64,000 bases of DNA from the NCBI GenBank assembly GCA_030674185.1, contig CM060307.1, forward strand, positions 62,710,653 to 62,774,652, written 5' to 3'. Source of the stretch: Monoplex corrugatus (Eukaryota; Mollusca; Gastropoda; Littorinimorpha; Ranellidae). Made by a program: the position numbers and the translations under genes. Below the pieces are notes generated by a model, which was not told the origin of the DNA, did not search any database, and worked only from the letters and a program-made list of their open reading frames with translations. The first letter of the stretch is position 1. Every line of letters starts with the position of its first letter. Below, in pieces: positions 1 to 11,432 of this stretch.

Positions 1-54
1 AGAAGTGAAACCACCTCGACTGGTCACTTAGTCTGTAATTAGCGTAACGTTATA

Positions 55-530
55 TTCAGCCAGCCCCGACCCCTCCTCACCTGTAAATTCTGTGCTAGAA
101 ATGCCCTCTTTTCTGTCATTCTTTGTTTCTGACCCGTTCCTTTGCTTTCTGTATTTCTTCCCTTTTTCTGCCTTGCTGGTCCATTCAAGTGTATGTGTTA
201 GATAAAATCTGACGTCTTATCTTAGGACTGATAATTGGGTTTTTAGCTCAAGGGAAATCATCCGATGATATGCAGAAGCGATGTTGAGGTAATTTTTAAG
301 CCTGTTTTAAGTGTTTTAGTGTCCTTAAGTGCAAATGTGTATTCTGATATTTTTAAATCCCCTGTGCGATAAATTGAAGTGGTCAACGCCAGGGGCATCT
401 CCTTTGAATCTGTGAATGCACTATGCGTACTCTTTTTCCCTGTTGAAGTTTTGTATTTTTTTTTGAAACGGTTAGAGGACTGATGTGGCTCTACACAGTC
501 GGCTGGGCATTAAACAAAACTAACGAATAA
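55..530 (+). repeat. Dispersed repeat R1, copy 1, with SINE-like tail
   Basis: About 340 bases here align by eye with 26110-26445: both carry TTCTRTGCTAGAAAT, then a CTTTGCTTT block, a TGCCTTGCTRGTCCATTCA block, GATAATTGGGT and TTTTTAAATCCCCTGTGC. A third, partial copy of the distal part (AAATTG..GTCAACGCCAG) lies near 56020-56100. The segment ends near 490-515 with a TGATGTGGCTCTACACAGTCGG-like phrase that recurs at 20530-20560 and 56452-56480, which suggests a shared SINE or LINE 3' tail. No coding capacity is visible. The family name is unknown to me. Confidence 0.55.
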
Positions 531-899
531 CTTTATTTTCAGGGAGCATGGCTTTGGAGAGAACGACACCACAAGCCATATTTTCAAGGACCAATGCCAA
601 GGGGCCACGACTCCAGGCACTTCGACTTCGCTTGTCTTAGTAAAGAAGTATTGATACGATGGAATGCAAACAGTTCAGTGTAACAAAATGAAAGGTATGA
701 AAACTTTGGTTGGTTTTTAGACATGCTGAGAAGAGAATATCGAATAAAGTGCACTGCATATCATACGGCTTACGTACAAAGGCAAGGTTTTTGTTTGTTT
801 TTGTTTTTTTTGTAGCGGAAACTCGTTTCCGTCCACAAAAGATTTCATCCGTTTACATCAGGCGTTTTTTCTTTTACTTTTGTCCTAAGCTACATTTTC
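531..899. other. Repeat-poor spacer
   Basis: AT-rich DNA with no coding-like frame, tandem repeat or recognised element. Short poly-T runs are the only structure noticed. Confidence 0.4.
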
Positions 900-1165
900 T
901 CCGGTGCATGTCTGGTCTGCACTGTGCAGACACTGTTGCTGAATGGTCTGCGTGCTTCCTCCGTTAGTGGCCATGCTGGCTGCGAGTTTAATGTTCCAGA
1001 AGCCATCGAACAGAAACGGGTTTATGGCATCTGAAACGTGTGTGTTAATCTGCATGCACATGCACACGAAGCAGGTTCAGGCACTAACAGGTCTGCACAC
1101 ATATTGGATTGGAGAGATGTGAAAGATCTGATGGAAGTTGGACATTCTAGGCACTTGACCAGTGA
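900..1165 (+). repeat. SINE-body-like repeat R2, copy 1 (decayed)
   Basis: Shares CACTGTGCAGRCACT...GTTGCTG, a GTGCAT segment, and CAGGYACTRRCAGGTCTGCACA with 25820-26065. The phrase around CAGGTCTGCACA followed by a G-rich 'gagat' segment resembles a SINE body common in gastropod genomes; that identification is from memory, while the match between the two copies is visible in the sequence. Confidence 0.5.
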
Positions 1166-1676
1166 GTCGTCAAACCTATCTTTGTCACAGCTTAACAATT
1201 GAGCCACATTTTGGCCAGATGGTTTGAACGTCGATCTGTTTAAAAATGCATCTTAGACGGTATCTTTCCTTTGTGGTAGAGCAATGTTCTACCAAATATA
1301 ACATTTGACGTCTGGTCGAGATTTTATGTTGTAATATGAAAAAATACCGAGTGTAATGGTAGTATATAGTCGTGATCGAGCTCAGACATTCGTAAAAGAC
1401 TAGAAGACTCGACGTGTGCTGCTTGAAATCTATTCAGCTCCTAATGTTAAACGATAGATCGAAAACGAGTTTAAGCGGAAGTGACCCGCACAATAACGAA
1501 ACTGAGGCACTTAGCGTCTGCTACAATACTATTCAGTATTACATCGAGGAAAACTTCTCATTTGCAAAACTAAACGAGGGATCGTCAAAACTTAGAATAT
1601 ACTAAATCAAAATAGAAAGTGACATTTCACAGAATTTAATACAATGTGAAATAGTTGCTAGAAATATCACCTGATG
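1166..1676. other. Spacer without recognised features
   Basis: Moderately AT-rich. A 63-codon open stretch at 1414-1605 matches nothing I recognise and has no supporting context. Confidence 0.35.
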
Positions 1677-3170
1677 CCGGAGCTTGGAAGAGCAGGTCTG
1701 AACATCAGGGGATTGTGAGACAAGATGGAGTGGTGACGGAAAGTTCACCATTGGCGAGCATACCATCATTTACAGTGGGAAAAATGCGTATACGAGGTTG
1801 CTGTCATACTGGATAAACAGCATGCTGCAGCACTGAAAGCTGTAACACAATGACCGATTGGTAACCGTTAAACTAACAAGAAACGTGAACGCTAAAGTGG
1901 GCGAATGTGAGGACAGTGTGGAAAAACCGCAATGAAAAAGAAGGTATTTTGCATCTTTCTGCCAGGCCGATGAATTGGACATTGGTAAACAACCTCTTTA
2001 AACAACATTGTCGTAGACAATATACCTGGAAACTCGAAAAAACGGACAACGACAAGAAAAAAAAATCGGATAAATTGCATCATGATAGGACGTGAACTAT
2101 TGTCCTAAGCTCGAAAACAAAACCAGGACCTGATTGTGACAACTATCACCACTCGCAACAAAAATTCGACACAAAGTTTACACACAAAACAAATCGAGCT
2201 GGCCCATAAATTTGATTTAGAGAAAATGATCGACATTACGTCTGATTTTGAGATCAAAGTCGGCAATCGTTTCGAGGCTCTTATCCAGGACTGGTCATGA
2301 AACGACCAGTATCCAGAAGAAATTTGGGCAGATATGAAGACCTCCACTGAAGTAAAAGAAGAAAAGTTCGGCAAAAAAAAGAAATAAAAAAGACAAGTAA
2401 AGTCCACAGCAAGGAAGTTATCGATCTAACCAAACAAAAAAACCAAGCTCGTCGAATTGGAAGAAAATGCCAAAAATTAGCGGTAAATTGAGAGCAAAAA
2501 TAGAGGGAAAAAATTGGTGGAGGAAGAATTTGCCAAAATAAATCAGCATAATGACTGCAGCAGGGATCTATTCAAACAGATAAAGTTCAATCCACAAAAT
2601 TTCGGCCCAGAAATGAGCTCAGTAACAGCAAGGAAGGCACCACACTGGCTGAACCAGGGCATAGTATGGATAAATGGAATATGGAGCAACACCTTTCAGC
2701 AGCAAATGGCCCTAAAAAGACAATTATGCCCTGATCTGAACTGTCCGAATCAGAACCTGAACCCCTTTTAAGTGAAACTAGCAGTCACCAAGCAGTTAAA
2801 AACAAGAATATCCGCAGGAATTTATAACATTTCTGAACTGTTGAAACATGGTGGAAAAGTTCTAAAAGCAATGCACCATCTTTGCTGTTAAATCTGGAAT
2901 ACGCATCAGTGGCCAACAGACTGGAAACTTAAAAATCTGTGATGCTTCACAAGAGTGGCAATGTCAAAAGATTGCAACAACTACAGAACCACTGCCCTAA
3001 TCAGCCACGCCAGTAAGATCCTGTTCATAATTATTCTCAACAGATTGAAGCCCAAGATAGAAGAAATATCTGACCGCCATGCAGGCTACAGATCCAACAG
3101 AGGCACAATTGACATGCTCTTTGTGCTACAAATACTCAGAGAATAAAAAGCACTGAAAAAGCTTTTGTCA
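1677..3170 (+). mobile_element. Decayed RTE-like LINE fragment, family A
   Basis: This is a broken copy of the same LINE family as the full-length element at 52257-55735. The nucleotide similarity begins in the endonuclease domain (agatggagtggt..., then a GAGCATACCATCATTTACAGTGG phrase matching GAGCATACAGTTGTATATAGTGG in the intact copy). It continues through the linker (EVIDLTKQKNQAR against EVIDLAEKKSQAR) and into the reverse-transcriptase fingers: 2955-3146 gives CNNYRTTALISHASKILF and RGTIDMLFVLQIL, almost the same as the intact protein at residues ~606-660. Many stops and frameshifts interrupt it. Both ends are missing: it lacks the extreme 5' end and everything after the first palm residues, ending near 3170 in an FVTFSV segment that corresponds to FIVFID of the intact copy. 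The product would not function. Confidence 0.88.
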
Positions 3171-3935
3171 CCTTCAGCGTCATTCATCTCCACCTCCAGG
3201 TCAGTATGGATGTGACATTGGTTACTACAGGAGATGGGAATAGGAGAGGGGATGTTCAGACTTGGCTTTACATAGGAACACAAAACGTATGTGACAGGCC
3301 AGTATTGAATTACGTTGTGTAATACCTTTTGCAAGTGCTAGAGAGACCAGACAGAAATCTATATTAGTTCATTAAAAACTCGTCCTTTATTGTGTCCTCT
3401 GCTCTGTCACGCATCCCTCAGCGGTTCAGTGCTGCACCGCAGTGACGTTTGACGACTCTGGCTCCAAAATGTCGTTACTCAAAAAAATTATAAAGATCCA
3501 TTTTCCTCTTAGCAATTCTAGTAACTATAAGCCTGTGGAATACCTGGTGCTTGTCAGTGTACACACTGCAGGTCTGAATGTATTCGTACTCAGAACTCGT
3601 GCAAGTAGTCTGGCCTGACCATATATTTATAAATTAAGGCTCTGACGCTAGTCCACAGGAGAGAGAAGTGTAGGGCAAGTACTATCAAGTAGGTTTCAAG
3701 GTAAAATTTAAAGCAAAATACACGAAAATATATAACTAGTCCTAAGGCTCTCAGAGCAATGTATAAAGTTAGGAATTTGCCATAGAGATATTGGTGGCAT
3801 ATGCATATAAATGCCTGTTCGTGAGTTTTGTTTGGGAAATTTTGTATTACCATGTTTTTGAATAAAATATTGAATTACTTTAAAAAAGATCTGAAATGTA
3901 ATGGGACTGAAGACTTGTTTCGTAGTTTTATAGCG
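3171..3935. other. Spacer; short sequence shared with 6088-6165
   Basis: No gene is visible. A stretch at 3380-3425 (TTGTGTCCTCTGCTCTG..CGCATCCCTC) is repeated in diverged form at 6090-6130 (TTGTGTCCTCCACTCTG..CACATCCCTC), so a short unnamed repeat is present at both sites. Confidence 0.4.
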
Positions 3936-5527
3936 AACTTTCCAGCCGAGACAAGTGACTGATCTATGCAAACTGACCAATTCTTTGATTGGACTACGAA
4001 TAGGTGCAATGAAGCTAAAGATGCTTGGCTGGAAGCAAAGTGCAAAGAAATAGATGACTGACACAAAACAGATCCTCAAGGTATGTGCAGAAATATTGAA
4101 GAAATTGGCCACAGGAAAAAGACATGCACATCAACTGGTTGCTTAAAATCGAAAGACAATAATACGCTTATCGTGGAAAAAGACAAAATATTAGATGGGG
4201 AGAGTACATTAAAGACCATTTTATCGACGACAGAAACGAAGATATTATAAACGTTAAAGGGCCACCCATAATGAAAGATGAATTTAGAGCAGCATTGAAA
4301 AAGATGAAACCGGGAAGAGCTCCAAGACCAGACAATATTGGACTATAATGTGAACTCCATCGTACGGTCAACTTGATGAATCGTGTAGCAAAAATCCTAA
4401 TAAGAATAATCACAAGGAAAAGAATCAAAACAGAAATGGCGGAAGAATAGTGGATTTGTCCAATGGAAAGGAACTATTGATTCCAGATACATTCTAAGAG
4501 AGAGGTCGGTCGATTTGAAAAATGGATTTATACTTGCGCTTTGTCGACCATACCAATGTTTTCGAACGGGTACATGAATAATTGAACAACCAACTAGAAA
4601 GGCTCGATATTGATAGAAAAGATCCAAGAATAATCAAAAACATGTATTGGAAACAAACAGCAGCAATGAGAATCGAAAAGACACAAATTCTTTCCAAAAT
4701 ATCGAAAGCGGGGTCATGCAGAGTTGTGCTCTTTCACAAGATTTTTTTTCTCTTAAAGGCAAAACTATCATGAGTGATCTTCCTGGGATAAAGGTTGGAG
4801 GAAAAACGATAACAGTCGTTATGCAGATGACACCTTGCTAACTGAAGAAAATCCAAGGGACCTACAAAAAACCTTTGAATATAATAGAATAGAAATAGCA
4901 AAAATAAATGGTTGGAGCTAAATAGCAAGAAGACTGAAGTAGTCATGGTAATCGGCAAAAAATGCAAAATAACAGCAAACGGCACAACTTTGAGAGAGGT
5001 CAAGTTCAACAGTCTGGGAACAGTCATCTCACCAGTACGGCAGATGCACATCAGAAATAGCCAGCTGAATCAGCAAAGCCAAAACAGCATTAAGGAAGAT
5101 GAAAAGCATCCTTACCAACAAATGCTTATCAATTAAGATCAGGAAGAGAATGTTTAATAGAACCGGTATGGTTGTGAGGCGTGGACAGTCGACACGCAAA
5201 TCTTGAACAAGATCGAGGCAACCGAAATGTGGTTTCTAATAATTTGAGAGTTCATCGACAGCAAAGAAAACCAGTCTTGGAGGCAGGCAAAGATTGATAA
5301 AGATTAGGAAAATACAAGCAACATTCGTAGGCCATTTTATGAGTGAAAGGGGATTAAAGAGCACCTGGTCACAACAGGAAAGCTGGATGGAAAGAACACC
5401 AGGTAGACCCAGGGAGAAAATATTGGACTTGCAAGGTGGCTGAGGGCAGACGGTGGAAGGGATAGATGAATATTGAGGGCCATGATCGCCAACGCTATGC
5501 GGCAGGGCACATGATGATGATGATGAT
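3936..5527 (+). mobile_element. Decayed RTE-like LINE, family B, with 3' end
   Basis: Translation gives a heavily broken endonuclease/reverse-transcriptase relic. From 4010 it reads through AWLEAKCKEID and, after stops, KDEFRAALKKMKPGRAPRPD at 4270-4335, the conserved segment just before the RT domain in RTE-like LINEs. YADDTLL at about 4818-4840 is the RT catalytic box, followed by NSKKTEVVMVIGK (4920-4960) and RRGQ/EAWTVD-like residues near 5170. Then comes ATFVGHFMSERGL...RTPGRPREKILDLQGG, and the element ends in GCGGCAGGGCACATGATGATGA at ~5500-5527. Stops and frameshifts occur throughout. The 5' third with the endonuclease is absent. The same 3' terminus recurs at 7185, 8105, 20352, 27535 (minus) and 56450, which defines family B. 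Confidence 0.85.
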
Positions 5528-5990
5528 TGGCAATTGTTGATCCGGAGGTGGCCTGTGAAGCAAGGACGGCTCGCCCACTCCGCGAGTAGGGCAAACGTGA
5601 GTTGGAGCAACTGTTGAGTTGAAGGTCGCTTGCGCGTTTCTCGTTTTCTTAAATCCTCTGTTGTACGTCTAGTCTCTGCTGCTCTTGCTCTGATGGTAAG
5701 CTTTTCTTGCCAGTTCAGTCGTCTTCCAGATATTGGGGTCAATGCCCAGGTCGTTGATGGATACTTCGAGTGAATTTTTAATGCGTTTCTTTTGGCCACC
5801 AACTGAGCGCTTCCCCTGAGTGTACAGTGAAATGAATGACATGGATTGGATAGCTGCCATGTCCTTACAGTGGAGCTTTTCAGTGGATGGGTGCAGAGCT
5901 GGAGGTATCGCAGGATGTTTCCGGAATTTATCACGGGATGTTTTGGGAATTTCTGTCTTAATGTTTACACAAAAGCATGCCACAAGCCCT
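5528..5990 (-). mobile_element. LINE 3' fragment (zinc-finger-tailed family), minus strand
   Basis: On the minus strand the frame reads GKRSVGGQKKRIKNSLEVS, then NDLGIDPNIWKTTELARKAY, a typical C-terminal segment of the LINE type seen nearly complete at 44590-48225 (there RDLKALNIDKDNWEATALER). It continues into ASRPCFTGHLRIN, a worn version of the C-terminal zinc finger of that type. Its 3' end meets the 3' end of the plus-strand family-B LINE at a shared (GAT)/(ATC) microsatellite near 5512-5535. Only ~150 codons of the element remain, with frameshifts. It looks like one of several diverged subfamilies rather than the same subfamily as 44590-48225. Confidence 0.7.
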
Positions 5991-6394
5991 GAGGGCCCCA
6001 GGGTTTGTTCTACTGTTTTTGTATGACTTTGGATACACTGTTCTTTGGCAAAATTAATTTTTAATGAAGAAAAATACTTTAAAATTTACGTCATCTTGTG
6101 TCCTCCACTCTGCCGCACATCCCTCTGATTGTCTGACGTTTTCAGTCATTTTCGTGAGGCAGTATGGTAAAGTGACAGGCTTTCCATCGAGTGCCTGGAT
6201 TGGACAGGGATTGTTCTCTGCGACAGAGCCGTGGTCTAGGTGTTCGTCTATTGGATAAAATGATAAACAGAGGATTAATTTGGAGCGTATACGTGGCGCT
6301 CTGCAGTTTTGAAAAAGGAATTATATTTTCACCAGGACAAGGGAAAACTGGGTGGCGCAGTATTGTGGCCAGAGCAGCTTGTACTTGACTCTAT
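5991..6394. other. Spacer between LINE fragments
   Basis: Holds the second copy of the short repeat shared with 3380-3460 (about 6088-6165). Nothing else recognisable. Confidence 0.4.
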
Positions 6395-7185
6395 ATGGAA
6401 CAATTCGTTGCGACGAAAATCGATACAATACGTATACCCTGGAATAAAGGTTGGAGGAAAAATAACGTTAGTTACAAAGATGACACCGTGCTAATCGCAG
6501 AAAATGAAAGGGACCTACAAAATCTTGTGAAGATAATAGAAATAGAAAACGAAAACGAAGAGTTGGAACTCAATTTAAAAAAAAATGTCATGGTAATTGG
6601 CAAAAAAACATGAAATGCCCTCAAGCAAAATAACAGCAAATGGCACAACTTTGAGACAGGTTGATAAATTTAACGGTCATCTCGCCAGACGGCAGATGCA
6701 TATCAGAAATAGTTGTTGGTAAGAATGCTTTTCATCTTTTTGAACGCTGTTCAGGCTTGGCCGATTCTGCTGGCTATCTATTAACATCAGGAAGAGAGTT
6801 CTTGAGTGTTGTATCGAACCGATAATGTTACTCGGTTGTGAGGCGTGGACAGTCAACAAGCAAAGCCAGAGCAAGATTGAGGCAGCCGAGATGTGGTTTC
6901 AAAGAAGAATGTTGAGAGTTCCATGGACAGCAAAGGAAACAAATGAGTTTTGATGGAAGGAGACACAAGATCATTGATAAGGAAGTAGAAAAAGACGAGC
7001 AACATTTATAGGCCATTTCATGAGGACAAGGGAATCGGAGCATCTGGTCACAACAGGAAAGGTGGAGTGAAAGAGAACACCAGCCAGACCCAGGAAGAAA
7101 ATGTTTGACGGACATGCAGGGTGGCTGAGGACAGAGAAGGTGGAAGATGTGCTTGCGGCGACAAGGGATAGGTGTATCACGAGGG
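6395..7185 (+). mobile_element. Decayed family-B LINE, RT palm to near 3' end
   Basis: A second worn copy of the element at 3936-5527. Shared landmarks in order are PGIKVGGK at ~6440, a DDTVLIAENERDLQNLVK block at 6481-6525 (the residues after the RT YADD box), NLKKNVMVIGKK at 6570-6610, CEAWTVNKQS at ~6840, a FIGHFMRTRESEHLVTTGK block at ~7005-7060, and RTPARPRKKMFDG at ~7075. The last recognisable bases (GTGCTTGCGGCGACAAGGGATAGGT) stop just short of the usual GGGCACATGATGATG tail, which has been lost. It is truncated at the 5' side, has multiple frame breaks and cannot function. Confidence 0.85.
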
Positions 7186-8035
7186 TTGTTTCTCCTCCAT
7201 CTATCACGGGATGGAATTTTGGGTTTTGTTTTAGAATTTGGGGGATGGTTGTGTGTGGTTGCCATTCTGTATAGAGATCACACACAACAAAAAGAAGGGA
7301 GAGAGACGAGTAGAAACGCACTAAGCATACTAGCAATAAGTTTCAAAAGCAGTCCACACATAGCATTACAATTCTTTAATTATACATTCAACTGAAAGCA
7401 TGACCATTCATCCTCTTATTCTTATTTGCCTACGTCCTAAAGCAATCCTACTTCTTTGCTTATCAGCCCATTGAAATAAAATACCAACATACCTTAACTA
7501 CATGTTTCTGGCAAAGGCTCAGCACCTCTGCCAAGTTGAGTGGCCCATCTAACACAACTGTGACTGACTGACCGTTCTGTCTCTGTGGGTCTGTATTCCC
7601 CCCTGTGTTGTTTTCCTGTTTCATTTATAGAGCGTGGATCAGAACACGCCGGGGCTCTGACCCAGCCTGTCTTAAGATGACCTTCGAGAAAGTTCTGTAC
7701 TTGAGAATGCATGAAGGAGGGGTTGACGTGGACAAGCACAGGCCAGACCCTGTCCACTGAAACAATGGACCGCTGTCTTTTCACTGGGGTGATCTTTGAA
7801 AACGTCCCAGCAGAGCTGCGTTTACAGATGGCTCTGTTGGTTTACTGTCTCGTTTACAGTCTACGTAAGTGTGAGAACGGCTGTGCTGCCCGATGCTGGA
7901 GTACACTGAAGTACCCGTAAGAGCCTGTTTCTACTTGAGGGGTTGTACATTCATTAATCCTAAGCTAAGCTACGTTGTCAACATCTTGGCTCAGACTGAA
8001 GTACATGTATGGGCCTGTTTCTACATGAGTCATTT
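7186..8035. other. Spacer with a short spaced direct repeat
   Basis: No gene seen. Two ~37-base segments at 7903-7940 and 7996-8032 are diverged copies of each other (both carry CTGAAGTAC...GCCTGTTTCTAC..GAG). Otherwise apparently unique DNA. Confidence 0.4.
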
Positions 8036-8105
8036 CTGCGATAGGTGCATGTGGAGGGCCATGATCGCCAAGGCCATGCGGTAGGGCACGTAATGATGAT
8101 GACAT
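8036..8105 (+). mobile_element. Family-B LINE 3' terminus only
   Basis: Contains GGAGGGCCATGATCGCCAA, GCCATGCGGTAGGGCAC and the ATGATGATGA tail that end other family-B copies. This is an extreme 5' truncation of about 70 bases, as expected from aborted target-primed reverse transcription. Confidence 0.8.
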
Positions 8106-9029
8106 ACAGAAAGGGGCTATTTTTTTTTTCAACCGTTCCGTTTTGATTCTCTTTGCGGGCATTTTTGTTACATCTTTTTAGAACAATTTGCAAGCTATAA
8201 TTTCCTCTGATGTCATTTAACATAAATTTAAGTTGAAGCTAGTTGAATGACACGGCAGCATAGTTTACTTAAGTCTCGCAATCTCCTAACAAAGCGATGA
8301 TAGCATAGCCAGTTTCTCGTCTCCCTTGTCCATGTTCGACTTTTCCGTCAGTTTTTTTTGTTTTGTTTCCTCTGTTAGATTTTTTTTTCTAGAATTCAGA
8401 TCTGCAGCAAGGTGCTTTTGAGGTTTAAGAGCACTTTTACTCGGCCCATGAAATGCGTATTGCATGAAAAGATCATTTTTATTGGTTTAAGAAGACACTT
8501 TTGCAGTGTCTTGCTTGCAAAAAGGGAAAAGGGGGTATTTTTCAACGTTCCTTTTTCCCATGTGCTGCTGTACTTGTCACAGTTAAAATACCAAGCTTTA
8601 GCCATTGTCGGTCATCACAAAGTTTTAAACTAATCTTAAGTAAGATTCGTGTGCAATGACATATTTATGAATCCTGGCCAATGCCTAACCTAATAAAGAT
8701 TTGGACAGTTTACTGCTCTCAGAAAATTTTACACACGCTAATTCTAATCACGCCGTGTGATGAAAAAGAATAGGCAATCCCACGTCTACCTAAATTGCTG
8801 GCGAGGTAAAGACATGAAAAAGAAGAAATGGGTGGGTGCAGAATTGAAATTTCTGTGATGGATGAGTCATTTTCATTGACCTGACTGAAGTCTACTAAAA
8901 GTGAATTTGTGCACCTTATCAGATGATTGAGGTAAAATCTGTTTCAACACTTTAAGAACTGTTTTAGGAAATGTGCATCTTCTGATTGCATGAATCGCGT
9001 GGTCGCTGAGGGCTTTAAGAAACGCAGCA
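8106..9029. other. Spacer without recognised features
   Basis: AT-rich unique-looking DNA. Open stretches around 8396-8633 exist on both strands over the same bases, which is expected by chance, and neither resembles a known protein. Confidence 0.35.
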
Positions 9030-9240
9030 GCAGACAGGATTCTTGATTTGTCTCAATGTTCTGGCAACAAACAGGTGAGGCATACACTGAGATTGGTCCA
9101 GTTTCCCGGTGATGACCTTTTCCAGGGTGTTCTGAAGGATGGTCTTGGTGTCATGGCGGTTGACATGATCAAACCATGCGAGCTTTCACAGTTGTCAGTA
9201 TTGGTTCACGTGGGCCCACAAAGCTCCGGAGCATAAATCG
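9030..9240 (-). mobile_element. LINE C-terminal fragment, minus strand
   Basis: The minus strand reads, with breaks, a GP-EPILTTVKAR segment, WFDHVNRHDTKTILQNTLEK and a GKLDQSQC block. This matches the pattern WFGHV-R-D--KTILQGT that follows the RT domain in many RTE-like LINEs. Only ~65 codons remain. The call rests on that pattern alone. Confidence 0.5.
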
Positions 9241-10804
9241 GTGTTGCAGACGGTAGGTAGCCATAATGGAGGTGTGGGATTACAATTAAGTACACCCAGT
9301 TAAAGTTCATGGTACAATCTCCGACTTCAATTTTAGGAAGAACCAGAAAAACATCGATGAAATCGGAACTTGTTATTTAAGGCGACAAAAGACGTGTGCA
9401 AATTTTCGACCACAGGCCTTTTTTCACTATTACAGTCGAGGAGATAGGCGTGAGTTGTGAATGTCTGCAAACAAAGAAAGGTAATGTTACCAAACCATCG
9501 TATTTGTTCGGTCTTGAACTTGCAGTGCCAGTCTAAGCTGTAATACAAGGGCGTTTTTATAATCTTGTAAACCTCAAGAATGTGTGGATCAGTATGCGGA
9601 ACTTCTAATATGTCTTTAGTCCGTATGGACGGCTCCAGCATTCGTCAGTAGTCTCGAGTTGGGCGCTGAACAGAGGGTATCGGAAAAGGTCATTTATTTC
9701 CGAAAGATATGTTTGGGGGGTCAGTTTTGAGCATTAACACAAAAGCGAGCAGCCTGCCTCTAGGCGCCAGGACTGTGTTGCACTGTTCTTGAAGAACAAA
9801 AATTTGAATTTATAGAAACTGCTTTCTTGACTTTCCTGGTGTCCGTGCCGGGTCCCAGTCGCATGAAAGATTACTAGCTCGTAGTTTGTGGCTGCCCTGA
9901 TACTGGTGCGAATTTCGATGGACAAAAAGCATGTATGTGGTTTCCAGCCAATCCAGCTGTGAACGGTTATCCAATGGTATGAGGGTTATGGAACGTGAAG
10001 TAGTGAGAGATGAGATGGGCACTGGCTTGTCAAAAGTTGGGGTCATTGTTATAGATCAACCTTGACTGTTTTTAAGTCTATAAGGTTTTGATTGAAATTG
10101 TTAGCAAAATAGATACTGATGTATGTGCATTTTTACATGTGCATGCATATTAGCTCTTAAAGCAATACGTTGTTGTTCCTATCAGTAACACGTTCAGGAA
10201 AAAAAGTCGTTTATTCAATTTTGTAACTTCCCCTTCTCTTGAGATCTTCATTCAGTCCTTCAGTTTCCTTCCCTCTAAACGTTTACCCATCTCTACCTCC
10301 CATTCTGATTCATTCCAACCTGCCCATATCATTTCAGTCTCGATCACGACCCGTCCCATTCAAGCTTTTCCTATCGCAATCCAACTAAGTTCTGCCCAAC
10401 TCCACCTGGATCTGAATCCGATGCCCACACCAAAGTTGGAATCCAGCAAGATGAACCTAGTCTCAAACCGTCAAGGTCTTCAAGAACCACGTATTCATCA
10501 GCAACGGGTGAGTGTGCTAGTTCCATTTGAATTACATCTAGAAAAACTAGCTGTCGAAAGAATTACAAGTGATTTGTTTTCTTGATTACTTAAATGTTGC
10601 ACAGATCTGAGATGATATGACTGTGGTGTATATGTGCTGTTGAAACGATTCATTGTAAAGATTGTAAAAGAAAGTTTTAAAAAATGGAAGTTCTTTTCAT
10701 AGACTAGCTAACAGTGATAGCCAAATCTTGAAATGAGTGTAGCCAACAGTGATAGCCAAATCTTGAAATGAGTATAATCTAAACGCCAGAAACACGTATG
10801 GCAA
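9241..10804. other. Spacer with a 35-bp tandem duplication
   Basis: No gene recognised. At 10711-10780 a 35-base unit beginning AACAGTGATAGCCAAATC occurs twice in tandem and nearly unchanged. An open frame on the minus strand at 9333-9641 has no recognisable motif. Confidence 0.4.
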
Positions 10805-11430
10805 AATTGATAATTTGAATATTGTCCTATAATGTGACAATTGTTTAGGACTAGGGGAAGTGAGATGGAAGGGGGCAGGCATTATAACATCAGGAGAGTA
10901 TACAGTAATATATTCTGGTGGAAACTTACATGAAAGAGGTGTAGGCATCGTAATGGACAGGGACAAATCAAAAGCAGTTAGGGGATACTGGGCTGTGTCC
11001 GACAGTTTTTGCTGGTTAAATTGGGAGGCAGGCCGTTTGATATCAACATCATTTAGGTGTATTCACCAACATCCGCAAGTACTCGGGAAGACATCGACAA
11101 CTTCTACGAAGTATTAGAGATGGCCAAAGCCCAATGTAAATCACAAGAAGTTACAGTAATAATGGGAGATTTTGATGCTAAAGTGGGACAGGATAGGGTG
11201 GAGGATATAGTTGCACCTCATGGCCTAGGTACACAAAATGAAAGGGGAGGGAAACTTGTAGAATGGGCACAGATGAATGAGTTCATAGTAGGAAACGCCT
11301 GCCTGGTTTCAGCAGCCTGATATAAGAAAATGGACTTGGATGAGTCCAGGAGATGGTACCAAAACAATCAGATGGACTACAATCCTGATTAATAAAAGAT
11401 TTAGAAATTCTTTACTGTCGGCAAAAGCAC
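10805..11430 (+). mobile_element. Family-B-like LINE, endonuclease domain, cut by Tigger
   Basis: Encodes a worn APE-type endonuclease: LGLGEVRWKGAGIITSGEY at ~10846, VYSPTSASTREDIDNFYEV at 11056-11112, then VIMGDFDAKVGQD at ~11155-11193, GLGTQNERGGKLVEWAQMNE to 11283, and FQQP...RKWTWMSPGDG at ~11308-11355. It stops at LINKRFRNSLLSAKAL exactly where the pogo/Tigger element begins (TA at 11431-11432). GDF(N)AKVG is the catalytic segment; here N has become D. Sequence resuming past the transposon at 20095 is the 3' end of a family-B LINE. The two may be halves of one copy that had already lost ~2 kb, or two neighbouring fragments. Confidence 0.8.
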
Positions 11431-11432
11431 TA

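Noticed and set aside
5236..5934. 232-residue minus frame taken as a gene
   Set aside because: Its parts run through two unrelated LINE ends. Only the 5528-5990 portion carries LINE-like sequence, in mixed frames.
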